Positions 19,378 to 28,684 of a DNA stretch of 64,000 nt are shown here, piece after piece. A program made the position numbers and the translations under genes. This DNA is from Marinobacterium aestuarii (GTDB lineage: Bacteria > Pseudomonadota > Gammaproteobacteria > Pseudomonadales > Balneatricaceae). Location: positions 4,340,001 to 4,404,000 of the forward strand of contig NZ_CP015839.1 of assembly GCF_001651805.1 (NCBI RefSeq), in the 5' to 3' direction. Numbering within the stretch: the stretch's first letter is position 1; each line of letters starts with the position of its first letter. A model generated the notes under the pieces. It saw only the letters and a program-made list of their open reading frames with translations, ran no database searches and was not told where the DNA came from.

Positions 19378-20136
19378 TTACTCCTTGCCGGCCTGACCAC
19401 AGACCGGACATGAGGGATCCTGCTTCAATTTCAAGGTACGCCACTCCATGCTGCGGGCATCCAGCAGCTGCAGTCGACCTACCAGCGGCTGACCGATACC
19501 GGCCAGCACCTTCAACGCTTCCATCGCCTGCACAGAACCTATAATGCCCACCAGCGGTGCCAGTACGCCTGATTCTGAACAGGTCAAATTTTCATCTTCG
19601 CCATCACGGTACAGGCACTGATAACAGGGCGAGTCCGGCTGGCGGGCGTCAAACACCGTGACCTGGCCTTCCATCCGGATGGCGGCACCCGATACCAGCG
19701 GGCGCTTGTGACGGACACAGGCGCGGTTGACAGCAAAGCGGGTGCCAAAGTTGTCGCAGCAATCCAGCACCAGATCCACACTGGCCACCAGCTCGTCAAG
19801 ACGCTCATCCGAAAGCCGTTCGCACAGCGCTTGGATGCGGATATCCGGATTAAGTGCCATCAGTGTTTGGCGCGCCGACTCGACCTTGGTCTCACCGATA
19901 CGTGGCGTACTGTGCAGGATCTGGCGCTGCAGGTTGCTCAGGTCGACCTCATCGTCATCCACCAGCACCAGTTCACCCACCCCCGCCGCCGCCAGATACA
20001 TGGCCACGGGGCTCCCCAGCCCGCCCAGGCCGATAATCAGTACCCGGGCGCCGAGCCAGGCTTCCTGGCCATCAATTTCGACCTCCGGCAACATGATATG
20101 CCGGCTGTAACGCAACAACTGCTCATCTGTCAGCAT
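19378..20136 (-). CDS. moeB: Molybdopterin-synthase adenylyltransferase / ThiF-family E1-like enzyme
   Basis: 252 residues, the usual length. It adenylates the C-terminal glycine of a MoaD-like sulfur carrier. The nucleotide-binding loop is at 36-43 (GLGGLGSP), the catalytic region includes DLSNLQRQILH, and a zinc site is formed by Cys171, Cys174, Cys243 and Cys246. The cysteine expected to form a persulfide lies in NLTCSESGVLAP. The stop of prmC abuts its start exactly, as in the hemA-prfA-prmC-moeB arrangement common in gammaproteobacteria. ThiF is the alternative, since the two cannot be told apart with certainty by sequence. Confidence 0.88.
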   Translation of the reverse strand: MLTDEQLLRYSRHIMLPEVEIDGQEAWLGARVLIIGLGGLGSPVAMYLAAAGVGELVLVDDDEVDLSNLQRQILHSTPRIGETKVESARQTLMALNPDIRIQALCERLSDERLDELVASVDLVLDCCDNFGTRFAVNRACVRHKRPLVSGAAIRMEGQVTVFDARQPDSPCYQCLYRDGEDENLTCSESGVLAPLVGIIGSVQAMEALKVLAGIGQPLVGRLQLLDARSMEWRTLKLKQDPSCPVCGQAGKE

Positions 20137-21021
20137 TCAGTCACTCCTTGCAGGTTCCTGTAGCCAGCGCCCCAGGGTGACACGATCACGCCCCCCCAGA
20201 TCAGGCCGCGTGGCAGTATCGCAATAGCCCAATTCATCCAGCAAGGTCCGTACCGCCTCAGCCTGATCATAGCCGTGTTCGAACAGCAGCCAGCCACCTT
20301 GCTCCAGCACGATACGCGCGCCCTTGGCAATATGGCGAATATCGGCCAGTCCCTTGTCATCTGCCACCAGCGCACTGCGCGGCTCAAAGCGGACATCCCC
20401 CAGCCCCAGGTGCGGGTCGGCGGGGTCTATGTAGGGAGGATTACTCACAATCATCGCAAAACGCCCGTCCAGCGGCTCGAACCAGCTGCCCTGCACAAAG
20501 CGAGCATTGCTCAGTCCCAGACGCTTCGCGTTGCGTTGCGCCAGCGCCACGGCACCCGCCACCCGGTCACAGCCCTGCAGTGTCCAGCCGGGGCGTTCAC
20601 TGGCCAGCGCCAGGGCGATGGCGCCGGTGCCGGTGCCCAGGTCCGCCACCCGGAAATCGCCATCGGGCAGCAACTCGAGGGCCTGCTCCACCAGGGTTTC
20701 GGTATCGGGGCGCGGTATCAGCGTATCGGCGCTCACCTCCAGATCCAGGGTCCAGAAACCGCGCCGGCCGGTGAGGTGCGCCACCGGCTCCCCCGCCAGG
20801 CGCCGTTGCAGCAACGCATCGAAGTCCGCCGCCTGCTGCACAGACAACACTCGCTCGGGGTGCGTGAACAGGTAGGTGCGGCCGCAGTCCAGCAGATGAC
20901 ACAGCAGCAGCTCCAGGTCCAGCCGCGGGCTGTCGCTGTCCACCAGCTGCGCGGCGCTCTGCAGCACTTTGGCGATGGTCAGACTCACCTGTGCTGACTC
21001 GTGTGATCTGGCGTTATTCAT
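20137..21021 (-). CDS. prmC: Peptide chain release factor N5-glutamine methyltransferase
   Basis: 294 residues. It methylates the glutamine of the GGQ motif in release factors 1 and 2. The SAM-binding loop is at 127-136 (DLGTGTGAIA) and the catalytic NPPY motif at 194-197. The N-terminal helical domain (about 1-90) recognises the release factor. It sits six bases after prfA, its own substrate gene, and runs directly into moeB. The N terminus may begin slightly further in; the ATG used gives a normal length. Confidence 0.95.
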   Translation of the reverse strand: MNNARSHESAQVSLTIAKVLQSAAQLVDSDSPRLDLELLLCHLLDCGRTYLFTHPERVLSVQQAADFDALLQRRLAGEPVAHLTGRRGFWTLDLEVSADTLIPRPDTETLVEQALELLPDGDFRVADLGTGTGAIALALASERPGWTLQGCDRVAGAVALAQRNAKRLGLSNARFVQGSWFEPLDGRFAMIVSNPPYIDPADPHLGLGDVRFEPRSALVADDKGLADIRHIAKGARIVLEQGGWLLFEHGYDQAEAVRTLLDELGYCDTATRPDLGGRDRVTLGRWLQEPARSD

Positions 21022-21027
21022 CCGATC

Positions 21028-22113
21028 TTATTCCTCCGAGAGCGCGCCCAGCTGTTCGGTCTGGTACTCCAGCTGCAGCGGATCAATGATGGCATTCAGC
21101 TCGCCGTTCATGACTTCCCCCAGCTTGTAGAGCGTCAGGTTGATACGGTGATCCGTTACCCGCCCCTGGGGATAGTTGTAGGTACGGATACGTTCGGAGC
21201 GGTCACCGCTGCCCACCAAGCTCTTGCGCGTACTGGCCTGGGCGGCGGCATGGCGTTCCTGTTCAGCCGACTGCAAGCGCGCCGCCAGCAGCGACATGGC
21301 ACGGGCGCGGTTCTTGTGTTGCGAACGCTCGTCCTGACATTCCACCACCACGCCGGTGGGAATATGCGTAATGCGAATGGCCGAGTCGGTCTTGTTGACG
21401 TGCTGACCACCGGCGCCTGAGGCACGGAAGGTATCCACCCGCAGGTCCGCCTTGTTGATGGCAATTTCGGCCACTTCGTCCTGCTCCGGCATCACCGCCA
21501 CAGTACAGGCCGAGGTATGAATGCGCCCCTGGGACTCGGTTTCCGGCACCCGCTGCACGCGGTGCGCACCGGATTCGAACTTGAGCCTGGAGTACACATC
21601 CTGCCCCACCACCCGGCTGATGATTTCCTTGTAACCACCGTGCTCGCCATCGCTGGCACTGATGATTTCAATACGCAGCCCCTGCTGCTCGGCGTAGCGC
21701 GAATACATGCGAAACAGATCGCCGGCAAAAATAGCCGCCTCGTCGCCGCCGGTACCGGCGCGCACTTCGAGGAAGACGTTGCGGCTGTCGTTCGGATCCC
21801 GCGGCAGCAGCAATATCTGCAGCTGCGCCTCAAGTTCTTCGATCCGTCCGCGAACCCCGCCGATCTCCTCGCGCGCCATTTCGCGCATCTCGGCATCGCT
21901 GTCATCGAGCATCAGCTCGGCTTCCGCCAGGTCATCCAGTGCGCCCAGGTAGGCATTGAAGCTTTCCACCACGGGTTCGAGCTCGGCGTATTCGCGCGAC
22001 AGTTCGCGGAAACGGTTCTGATCGGCGAGCGTGCCCGGATCACTCAGCAGGGCTGCCACTTCCTCATGGCGATCGACGAGTCTTTCCAGCTTGTTGCGTA
22101 TAGAGGTTTTCAT
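21028..22113 (-). CDS. prfA: Peptide chain release factor 1
   Basis: 361 residues. It ends translation at UAA and UAG. The PxT-type recognition region lies in the middle domain, and the universal GGQ tripeptide is in [15 protein letters not shown] at about 230. The ATG at 22113 ([12 protein letters not shown]) matches the family start; the frame stays open to 22167 through a decayed copy of the hemA 3' end, so a longer protein is possible but unlikely. The ribosome site is weak, and the usual tight link to hemA is broken by a 110-base insert. Confidence 0.95.
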   Translation of the reverse strand: MKTSIRNKLERLVDRHEEVAALLSDPGTLADQNRFRELSREYAELEPVVESFNAYLGALDDLAEAELMLDDSDAEMREMAREEIGGVRGRIEELEAQLQILLLPRDPNDSRNVFLEVRAGTGGDEAAIFAGDLFRMYSRYAEQQGLRIEIISASDGEHGGYKEIISRVVGQDVYSRLKFESGAHRVQRVPETESQGRIHTSACTVAVMPEQDEVAEIAINKADLRVDTFRASGAGGQHVNKTDSAIRITHIPTGVVVECQDERSQHKNRARAMSLLAARLQSAEQERHAAAQASTRKSLVGSGDRSERIRTYNYPQGRVTDHRINLTLYKLGEVMNGELNAIIDPLQLEYQTEQLGALSEE

Positions 22114-22275
22114 GTTATTCAGAGTCAACCGTAAGGACAGTTGATAGAGCTCCTGCACGAGCTGCATCAGTGTTAGGGCACCTGGTGAGCCGGTCTGGCA
22201 TGGAGCACCCGAATGCGTTCATGTTATTTGGCGTCAGCGCTGTCGGACAGCTGATACAGTTCCTGCACCAGCTGC
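22111..22275. repeat. Tandem duplication of the hemA-prfA junction
   Basis: Two copies 109 bases apart, at 22220-22275 (hemA end) and 22111-22165 (prfA start). Both begin CATGTTATT on the plus strand, and their 31-base cores (22245-22275, 22135-22165) differ at four positions. The second copy still encodes LVQELYQLS, as in HemA. A one-base difference puts the second copy in frame with prfA. Confidence 0.85.
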
Positions 22276-23492
22276 AGCATCTCTTCACGCCCATCCGCGC
22301 TGGCCTTGCGCAGCTGGATGGTGGGCGAGTGCAGCAGCTTGTTGGTCAGGCGGTTGGCCAGCAGCTCCAGTACCTGGTCGGCGGGCTTGCCGTTGCGCAG
22401 CAGTTTCATGGCCTGCGCCAGCGCTTCGTCCCGCAGGGTTTCGCCGCGCGAACGCAGCGCCGTCAGGGTATCCACGGCATCGAGTTCGCGCAGCTGGCGC
22501 ATAAAGGCCAGGGCGCCGCGGGCAATAATTTCTTCCGCCTCAAGGGCTGCGGTTTCACGCGAGCGCTGATTTTCCTCGATCACATCTTTCAGATCATCAA
22601 CGCTGTACAGATAGACATCGTCCAGCTCGCCCACCTGGGGCTCGATATCCCGCGGGACTGCGATATCCACCATAAACACCGGCTTGTGCTTGCGCTTTTT
22701 CAGCGCATCTTCCACCGCACCCTTGCCGAGAATCGGCAACTGGCTGGCGGTGGAGGAAATCACAATATCGGCCTCGGCCAGCACCTGCGGAATGTCCGCC
22801 AGCACTATGGCGCGGCCGCCGACGGAGTCCGCCAGCGCCTGGGCCCGCCCCAGCGTACGGTTGGCGACGATCATGGAACGCACACCGGCCTGACTCAGGT
22901 GACGCGCCACCAGTTCGATGGTTTCACCGGCGCCTATAAGCAGCGCCCGGCTGCTGCCAAGGTCCGAAAAAATGTGCTGGGCCAGGCTAACCGCCGCATA
23001 GGCCACCGACACCGGGTTCTGACCGATAGCGGTATCGGTGCGCACCTGCTTGGCAACGGCAAAGGTCTGCTGGAACAGCCGGCCGAGTTCTGCCCCCGCC
23101 AGCCCCTGCCCCTGGGACAGGACATAAGCGGACTTGAGCTGACCGAGAATCTGCGGTTCGCCCAGCACCAGGGAGTCCAGCCCGCTGGCCACCCGCATCA
23201 TGTGGCGCGCAGCGTCCTGGTCCCAGTGGGCATAGATGCACTGCGCCAGCATCGCGGGGGCAAGATGGTGATAGTCCCCCAGCCACTGCAGCAGAGACTC
23301 CAGCCCCGCGGTGTCGGTCGAGCAATACAGCTCGGTGCGATTGCAGGTCGACAGAATGGCGATTTCCCTGAGGCGGCCGGAGGCACGGGCATGCTCCAGG
23401 GCATCAACCAGCTGCTCCGGCGCGAATGCCACCTTCTCGCGCACCTCGAGCGGGGCGGTTTTGTGGTTGATACCTAACGCCAATAGAGCCAT
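22224..23492 (-). CDS. hemA: Glutamyl-tRNA reductase
   Basis: 422 residues. It reduces glutamyl-tRNA to glutamate-1-semialdehyde, the first committed step of tetrapyrrole synthesis by the C5 route. The nucleophile is Cys50 ([10 protein letters not shown]); the NADPH domain has [16 protein letters not shown], and the C-terminal dimerisation domain ends [16 protein letters not shown] chose [19 protein letters not shown] at 23492 since this matches family N termini; the open frame runs 31 codons further. It is divergent from the TPR lipoprotein gene, sharing about 180 bases of upstream DNA. Confidence 0.96.
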   Translation of the reverse strand: MALLALGINHKTAPLEVREKVAFAPEQLVDALEHARASGRLREIAILSTCNRTELYCSTDTAGLESLLQWLGDYHHLAPAMLAQCIYAHWDQDAARHMMRVASGLDSLVLGEPQILGQLKSAYVLSQGQGLAGAELGRLFQQTFAVAKQVRTDTAIGQNPVSVAYAAVSLAQHIFSDLGSSRALLIGAGETIELVARHLSQAGVRSMIVANRTLGRAQALADSVGGRAIVLADIPQVLAEADIVISSTASQLPILGKGAVEDALKKRKHKPVFMVDIAVPRDIEPQVGELDDVYLYSVDDLKDVIEENQRSRETAALEAEEIIARGALAFMRQLRELDAVDTLTALRSRGETLRDEALAQAMKLLRNGKPADQVLELLANRLTNKLLHSPTIQLRKASADGREEMLQLVQELYQLSDSADAK

Positions 23493-23673
23493 GGAGACGT
23501 TGCAGAACCTCAGCGAAATATTCAGGCGCGCCATAATACACCTTCTTGGCGCCAAGAAGAAAATCCGCCCGCCGGAACTTTCCATTCAAACAGCCGCCAA
23601 ACTGACGCATGACAATAGCGCCAAGCTTCCTCTATAGTGAGCCAACACCCCAAGGGACCTGACCTGAAGCCCC

Positions 23674-25377
23674 ATGAACAAAACCCTGCTCGGCATTTTG
23701 ATCAGCACGCTCGCTGTAGCTGGCTGCAGTTTTCAGCCTGTTGCGACCGAATCTCTGACCCCCGTGGTACTGGAACCGGTGCAGTACCAGCCGGGCGAAT
23801 TCAACCGCGAATCCCTGTTGCAGCTGCTGCAGGCCGAGATTGCCGGCCAGCGACGTCAGTTCGATGTCGCCCTCGTCATCTATCTGCAGCAGGCCAAGCT
23901 GACCCGCGACCCGGCCGTGGCCGAGCGCGCCACCCGCATAGCCCAGTACCTGCAACGCCCCGACGACATGCTGCAGGCGGCACAACTCTGGATAGAGGCG
24001 CAGCCCGATAACCCCGAGCCTTACCAGCTCGCCGCAGGCCTGCTGCTGCACGAAGGTGACTACGAGGCGGCGCTGCCTCTGATGGAGCGCGCCCTGGCCG
24101 AAGACAGCCGCCAGGCGCTGGCGCTGCTCGTGGGCCAGGCCAGCAACATCAGCCCCCGTCAGCTCGAGGGCTATATCGCCATGCTGGACCGCCAGCTGGA
24201 AAAAGCCCCGAACGACAGCTATCTGCTGCTGGCCCACGGCCAGCTGCTCAAGCAGCTCGATAGAACCGACGCCGCTCTGGCAGACTTTGACCGGGTACTG
24301 CAACAGAACCCGGACGATCTCGATGCGCTGATGCTCAAGGCGGAACTGCTGCGCCTTAACGACCGCTCGGCCGAAGCGCTGCAACTGCTGCGCCCCTATC
24401 TGAAAAGCCAGAGCGACAACCGCCAGATTCAGGTGCTCCATCTGCAGCTGCTGTTTCTCAACGACCAGCAAAAGCAGGCCGCCAACGCCTCCCGCGAGCT
24501 GATCAGGCGCTTCCCCGACGACAGCCAGCTGCATTACTACCTGGCATTGCTGATGCTGGAAAATGACCAGCTGAGCCAGAGTCGAAGCGTGCTGGAACAG
24601 CTGCTGGAACAGAACCCGGACAACAGCGAGCCCCACTTTTATCTGGGCTATATCGCCCAGACCGAGGGCCGCAATGAAGAGGCGATCGAACACTACAGCC
24701 GCGTCACCGATGGCTCCAACCTGTTTCAGTCTTACGCCCGCACCCTCAACCTGCTGGACCAGCCGGCCGACCAGGCCCGCGTCGAACTGATCCTGGAAAA
24801 TGCCCGCGCCCGCTACCCGGAACTTGCGCCGCGTTTCTATGGACTCCAGGCCGAATGGCTCAATCAGCACCAGCAGCGGGATGCCGCCCTGGCCATTCTG
24901 GACCAGGGCCTGGCGGAGCTCGGCAATGAAGTGACCCTGCTGTACACCCGCGCCATGCTGATAGACCCGAACAACTTCCCGCAGATCGAGCAGGATCTGC
25001 GCAAGGTGCTCGAAATGGAGCCCGACAACGCCAGTGCGCTGAACGCCCTGGGGTACACCCTGACGCTCTACACCGACCGTTACGATGAAGCCTATCGACT
25101 GATCGAGCAGGCGCTGCAACAAAAACCCGATGACCCCGCCGTGCTGGACTCCATGGGCTGGGTGCTGTTCAACCTTGAGCGTTACCCCGAAGCCATCGAA
25201 TTCCTGCAACGGGCCTACGACAGCTTCCCGGACCCAGAAGTCACCGGCCACCTGATCCGGGCTTACTGGGCCGATGGGCGCCAGAACCGCGCCCGCGAAC
25301 TGCTGGAACAGCACCTGGGCGAAGACCCGCAGAATGAACACCTGCGCGAAGCCGCCAAGGCACTCGAGGCTCACTGA
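23674..25377 (+). CDS. TPR-repeat lipoprotein
   Basis: 567 residues. The N terminus is a lipoprotein signal peptide with lipobox LAVAGC and lipidated Cys18; the next residues (Ser, Phe) give no inner-membrane retention Asp, so outer-membrane placement is likely. The rest is nearly all tetratricopeptide repeats (for example DAALADFDRVLQQNPDDLDA, and PDNSEPHFYLGYIAQTEGRN), at least ten. It overlaps lolB by the ATGA-type junction, which suggests coupled expression and a role in the cell envelope. It corresponds to PA4667-type proteins beside lolB in Pseudomonas. Confidence 0.88.
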   Translation: MNKTLLGILISTLAVAGCSFQPVATESLTPVVLEPVQYQPGEFNRESLLQLLQAEIAGQRRQFDVALVIYLQQAKLTRDPAVAERATRIAQYLQRPDDMLQAAQLWIEAQPDNPEPYQLAAGLLLHEGDYEAALPLMERALAEDSRQALALLVGQASNISPRQLEGYIAMLDRQLEKAPNDSYLLLAHGQLLKQLDRTDAALADFDRVLQQNPDDLDALMLKAELLRLNDRSAEALQLLRPYLKSQSDNRQIQVLHLQLLFLNDQQKQAANASRELIRRFPDDSQLHYYLALLMLENDQLSQSRSVLEQLLEQNPDNSEPHFYLGYIAQTEGRNEEAIEHYSRVTDGSNLFQSYARTLNLLDQPADQARVELILENARARYPELAPRFYGLQAEWLNQHQQRDAALAILDQGLAELGNEVTLLYTRAMLIDPNNFPQIEQDLRKVLEMEPDNASALNALGYTLTLYTDRYDEAYRLIEQALQQKPDDPAVLDSMGWVLFNLERYPEAIEFLQRAYDSFPDPEVTGHLIRAYWADGRQNRARELLEQHLGEDPQNEHLREAAKALEAH

Positions 25378-25967
25378 TGCGCGCGCTTGGACTGACCCTG
25401 CTGCTGACCCTGCTGGCCGGCTGCAGCAGTTTCAAAACCGATCAGACCCAGGCGCCCGCCAGCGGCAGCTGGGATCAGTACCAGCAACAGGCGCTGGCGC
25501 TGCAAAACTGGACTCTGGACAGCAAGGTCGGCATTCGCACTCCGGATGATAGCCAGAGCGCCCGCATGCAGTGGCAGCAGCAGACCCCGCGCTATCGCAT
25601 CGCCATCAGCGGCCCCCTCGGCCAGGGCGGCGCCCTGATCGAAGGTGATCCCCGCGGCGTGAGCATCGATATCGCCGGCGAAGGCCGTTACGCCTCAGAC
25701 AGCCCGGAAGCCCTGCTGCAGTCCCTGCTGGGCTGGAGCTTTCCGGTTGAGCAGGTGACCTACTGGATTCGCGGCTTGCCTGCACCCGGCCTTGCCTACA
25801 CCCCAAGCTTTCGCGAGAATCGCTTAGAGACCCTTGAACAGGGCGGGTGGTTGATCCATTATTCCGCCTACTCGACGGACAATGGGTACGTGCTGCCACA
25901 GCGCGTAACGCTGAGGCGCGCAGACCTGACCATTACGGTGATCATCAAGGAGTGGATCGCGTCCTGA
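25377..25967 (+). CDS. lolB: Outer-membrane lipoprotein receptor LolB
   Basis: 196 residues, close to the family length. LolB accepts lipoproteins from periplasmic LolA and inserts them into the outer membrane. It is itself a lipoprotein: signal peptide 1-15, lipobox LLAGC with Cys16 followed by Ser. Conserved parts include NWTLDSKVGIRTPDDSQSA and the LPAPG loop (WIRGLPAPGLAY), where a hydrophobic tip inserts into the membrane. Its ATG overlaps the stop of the TPR gene. In relatives ispE follows; here a tRNA gene does instead. Confidence 0.94.
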   Translation: MRALGLTLLLTLLAGCSSFKTDQTQAPASGSWDQYQQQALALQNWTLDSKVGIRTPDDSQSARMQWQQQTPRYRIAISGPLGQGGALIEGDPRGVSIDIAGEGRYASDSPEALLQSLLGWSFPVEQVTYWIRGLPAPGLAYTPSFRENRLETLEQGGWLIHYSAYSTDNGYVLPQRVTLRRADLTITVIIKEWIAS

Positions 25968-26020
25968 GCTGGCAACGACAGTTATTTTGCTGTTCGTTTC
26001 CCTTTGACTGCACTTCGGGC

Positions 26021-26050
26021 TTGACCTATCGAGCCGGTTTTAGCAGAATA
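26021..26050 (+). promoter_or_regulatory. Promoter for tRNA-Gln (CTG) and prs
   Basis: TTGACC at 26021-26026, an 18-base spacer, then AGAATA (26045-26050). It stands about 40 bases before the tRNA and is the only good promoter between lolB and prs. Confidence 0.6.
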
Positions 26051-26090
26051 TGCGCCTTCTTTCGGGAGGCCAACTCCAAAGGAGAGATAC

Positions 26091-26165
26091 TGGGGTATCG
26101 CCAAGCGGTAAGGCACTGGATTCTGATTCCAGCATGCGGAGGTTCGAATCCTCCTACCCCAGCCA
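26091..26165 (+). tRNA. tRNA-Gln (anticodon CTG)
   Basis: 75 bases with encoded CCA. Acceptor TGGGGTA/TACCCCA, anticodon stem CTGGA/TCCAG around loop TTCTGAT, T-loop TTCGAAT. It reads CAG codons. It lies where ispE is found in many relatives and is probably co-transcribed with prs, which starts 68 bases on. Confidence 0.97.
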
Positions 26166-26232
26166 TTTACTCATGAAATACTCCCTGTCAGCTTCGAATT
26201 CCAACTCCGAACCAACCGAGAAGGTGCTCGCC

Positions 26233-27174
26233 GTGTCTAGAATGATGGTCTTCACCGGCAATGCCAATCCGGAACTCGCCCAGAGAGTGGTCGAGCGCCT
26301 TGATATCCCCATGGGCAAAGCCATCGTCGGTCGCTTTAGCGACGGTGAAGTGAACGTAGAGATCCAGGAAAACGTCCGCGGCAAGGATGTGTTCATTATC
26401 CAGCCGACCTGCGCGCCTACCAACGACAACCTGATGGAACTCATAGTGCTGGCCGATGCACTGCGTCGCGCATCCGCCAGCCGTGTGACCGCAGTAATCC
26501 CCTACTTCGGTTACGCCCGCCAGGATCGCCGCCCGCGCTCTGCCCGTGTGGCGATCAGCGCCAGGGTTGTGGCGGACATGATCTCTGCAGTCGGCATCGA
26601 CCGCGTTCTGACTGTTGACCTGCACGCCGACCAGATCCAGGGTTTCTTCGACAGCCCTGTGGATAACGTCTACGGCTCACCGGTCCTGCTGGACGACATC
26701 CTCGATCAGCAATTCGAGAACATCATGGTCGTGTCCCCGGACGTCGGCGGCGTGGTACGTGCCCGCGCCATCGCCAAACAGCTGGATTGCGATCTGGCCA
26801 TCATTGACAAGCGTCGCGAACGCGCCAACGAATCCCAGGTGATGAACATCATCGGTGACGTCGAAGGCCGCACCTGCATCCTGGTCGATGACATGTGCGA
26901 TACCGCCGGCACCCTGTGCAAGGCAGCCAAGGCGCTGAAAGACAACGGCGCCGCCAAAGTCTACGCCTATATAACGCATCCGGTACTGTCAGGCCCTGCG
27001 GTCGAGAACCTGAACAACAGCGTCCTGGACGAACTGGTGGTAACCGATACTATCCCGCTGTCCGCCGCTGCGCGCGACTGCCCGAAGGTACGTCAGCTCA
27101 CCCTGGCACCGATGCTGGCAGAAGCGGTACGCCGCGTCTGCAACGAAGAATCTATCAGCGCAATGTTCCGCTAA
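26233..27174 (+). CDS. prs: Ribose-phosphate pyrophosphokinase
   Basis: 313 residues, standard for class I PRPP synthase, making 5-phosphoribosyl-1-diphosphate from ribose 5-phosphate and ATP for purine, pyrimidine, NAD, histidine and tryptophan synthesis. The flexible-loop and ATP region reads [16 protein letters not shown], the metal site [15 protein letters not shown], and the PRPP loop [14 protein letters not shown] chose the GTG at 26233 (GAGAAGG eight bases upstream), as E. coli prs also uses GTG; an in-frame ATG at 26173 would add 20 residues. Confidence 0.95.
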   Translation: MSRMMVFTGNANPELAQRVVERLDIPMGKAIVGRFSDGEVNVEIQENVRGKDVFIIQPTCAPTNDNLMELIVLADALRRASASRVTAVIPYFGYARQDRRPRSARVAISARVVADMISAVGIDRVLTVDLHADQIQGFFDSPVDNVYGSPVLLDDILDQQFENIMVVSPDVGGVVRARAIAKQLDCDLAIIDKRRERANESQVMNIIGDVEGRTCILVDDMCDTAGTLCKAAKALKDNGAAKVYAYITHPVLSGPAVENLNNSVLDELVVTDTIPLSAAARDCPKVRQLTLAPMLAEAVRRVCNEESISAMFR

Positions 27175-27242
27175 GCGGACCCTGCCTGAACCGCACCGGC
27201 GCCACATGCGTCTGTGTTAATGCCCACAAGGGCAATAGCGAT

Positions 27243-27277
27243 GCTGCAGAACCTTGGTCGCGAGGTCTGCAGCTTTT
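27243..27277 (+). terminator. Terminator or attenuator in the rplY leader
   Basis: A strong hairpin: GCTGCAGAACCT pairs with AGGTCTGCAGC around an eight-base loop, followed by TTTTATTTATT. It sits between prs and rplY, 20 bases before the rplY ATG, so readthrough or an upstream start must supply rplY. Confidence 0.75.
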
Positions 27278-27297
27278 ATTTATTGAAGGATAATCAC

Positions 27298-27897
27298 ATG
27301 ACTAACTTTGTAATCGAAGCAGTATCCCGTGCGGATCAGGGCAAAGGTGCGAGCCGCCGCCTGCGCACTCAGGGATTCGTGCCTGGCATCCTGTACGGTG
27401 GCGAGAACGACAAGAACCCTGTTGCTATCTCCGTTAACGGCAACGAACTGAACAAGCAGCTGACTGATCAGTCTTTCTTCTCCAGCATTCTGACCATCAA
27501 GCTGAATGGCGAAGAGCAGAAAGTCATCATCAAGGATCTGCAGCGCCACCCGGCTCGCCCGCAGGTACTGCACGCTGACTTCCAGCGCGTAACGGACGAA
27601 AGCCGCATCCGCATCACGGTTCCGCTGGAGTTCGTCAACTTCGAAAAATCAGCCGCTTCCAAAGCGTCTGCCAAGTTCGCTGTTGAGAAAAACACCGCTG
27701 AAATCCTGTGCAACGCCGGCCAGCTGCCGGAATCACTGCTGATCGATCTGAGCACTGTTGAAGGCGGCAAGGTTCTTCACCTGTCCGACATCAGCCTGCC
27801 AGAAGGCGTTGAAATCATTGCTCTGCGTCGCGGCGGTGACCACGACCAGGGTATCGGTTACGTCTACGCTCCGCGTGGCGCCAAAGCTGCCAAGTAA
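27298..27897 (+). CDS. rplY: 50S ribosomal protein L25, long (Ctc) form
   Basis: 199 residues. The N-terminal L25 domain (1-95) binds 5S rRNA (ASRRLRTQGFVPGILYGG); the C-terminal TL5/Ctc domain (about 100-190) is the extra part absent from E. coli L25, ending in a short basic-alanine tail (AKAAK). GAAGGA precedes the ATG at 27298. The gene is in the usual prs-rplY-pth-ychF order. Bases here are slightly richer in common codons, as expected for a ribosomal gene. Confidence 0.95.
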   Translation: MTNFVIEAVSRADQGKGASRRLRTQGFVPGILYGGENDKNPVAISVNGNELNKQLTDQSFFSSILTIKLNGEEQKVIIKDLQRHPARPQVLHADFQRVTDESRIRITVPLEFVNFEKSAASKASAKFAVEKNTAEILCNAGQLPESLLIDLSTVEGGKVLHLSDISLPEGVEIIALRRGGDHDQGIGYVYAPRGAKAAK

Positions 27898-27901
27898 GAC
27901 T

Positions 27902-28070
27902 GTAGCAGCCAGTCGGACTTAACACTGATCTACTGCGGAAAAGCCGAAGCTGGTTATTTTATGCGCTCTTTTTTGTTAAATAGACCCACTATTCGCCTCA
28001 AAAGCGCCCAAAAACTAACTCAACTCGGCCTTTCCCTCGCAACGATCGGCCAAGTCCGACAGGCTGCTAG
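27902..28070. repeat. MITE-like dispersed repeat, long copy
   Basis: A 169-base element between rplY and pth. Its ends are inverted repeats of 19 bases (GTAGCAGCCAGTCGGACTT against AAGTCCGACAGGCTGCTAG reversed, two mismatches). The left interior AACACTGATCTAC is shared with 13626-13680. No open frame is inside. Confidence 0.75.
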
Positions 28071-28079
28071 GGCACCGGC

Positions 28080-28667
28080 ATGAATGACAGGATCCAACTG
28101 ATCGTAGGCCTCGGAAACCCGGGCGATAACTATAATCAGACCCGTCACAATGCCGGTGCCGACTTTGTCGGGCAGCTTGCTGCCTGGCATAACTGCACGC
28201 TGGTACCGGATCGCAAGTTTCACGGACGCTACGGCAAGATCGTTCTCAACGGCCAGCCAGTCCACCTGCTGATCCCCCACACCTTCATGAATTTGAGCGG
28301 TCAGGCCGTCGCGGCTCTGGCAACGTTCTACAAGATTCCAGCTCAGTCCATTCTGGTCGCTCACGATGAGCTTGACCTGCCCCCCGGTGTCGCCCGTTTC
28401 AAGCACGGCGGCGGACACGGTGGTCACAATGGTCTGCGCGATATCATTACCCGTCTGGGCAATGACAAGAATTTCTATCGCCTGCGCTTAGGTATTGGCC
28501 ACCCCGGCCACAGTAGCCAGGTCGCCGCCTTCGTGTTGAAGAAGGCCCCCGGCAGCGAACGGGACAAAACCCTCGCCGCCTCCGATGAAGCCCTGCGCTA
28601 CCTGCCCGAAGCCACTTCCGGGGAATGGGGTCGCGCCATGAATGGGCTCCACAGCTTCCAAGGTTAA
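28080..28667 (+). CDS. pth: Peptidyl-tRNA hydrolase
   Basis: 195 residues, typical Pth. It frees tRNA from prematurely released peptidyl-tRNA. The catalytic histidine is His23 in TRHNAG, with GLGNPG at 10-15, [11 protein letters not shown] and the aspartate in [11 protein letters not shown]. The glycine-rich [15 protein letters not shown] segment is complete. The start is eight bases after the repeat element; ychF starts 18 bases after its stop, suggesting one transcript. Confidence 0.96.
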   Translation: MNDRIQLIVGLGNPGDNYNQTRHNAGADFVGQLAAWHNCTLVPDRKFHGRYGKIVLNGQPVHLLIPHTFMNLSGQAVAALATFYKIPAQSILVAHDELDLPPGVARFKHGGGHGGHNGLRDIITRLGNDKNFYRLRLGIGHPGHSSQVAAFVLKKAPGSERDKTLAASDEALRYLPEATSGEWGRAMNGLHSFQG

Positions 28668-28684
28668 CTGACAGGACAAGCACC

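Noticed and set aside
23632-25374. 580-residue minus-strand open frame opposite the TPR lipoprotein
   Set aside because: It is a shadow of the high-GC TPR gene, which has a lipobox, repeats and operon linkage with lolB.
25847-26176. Possible ispE remnant after lolB
   Set aside because: The frame overlaps lolB and the tRNA and shows no GHMP-kinase motif.
26050-27174. Prs frame starting before the tRNA-Gln gene
   Set aside because: This would translate through the tRNA; the GTG at 26233 has a ribosome site and gives the normal Prs length.
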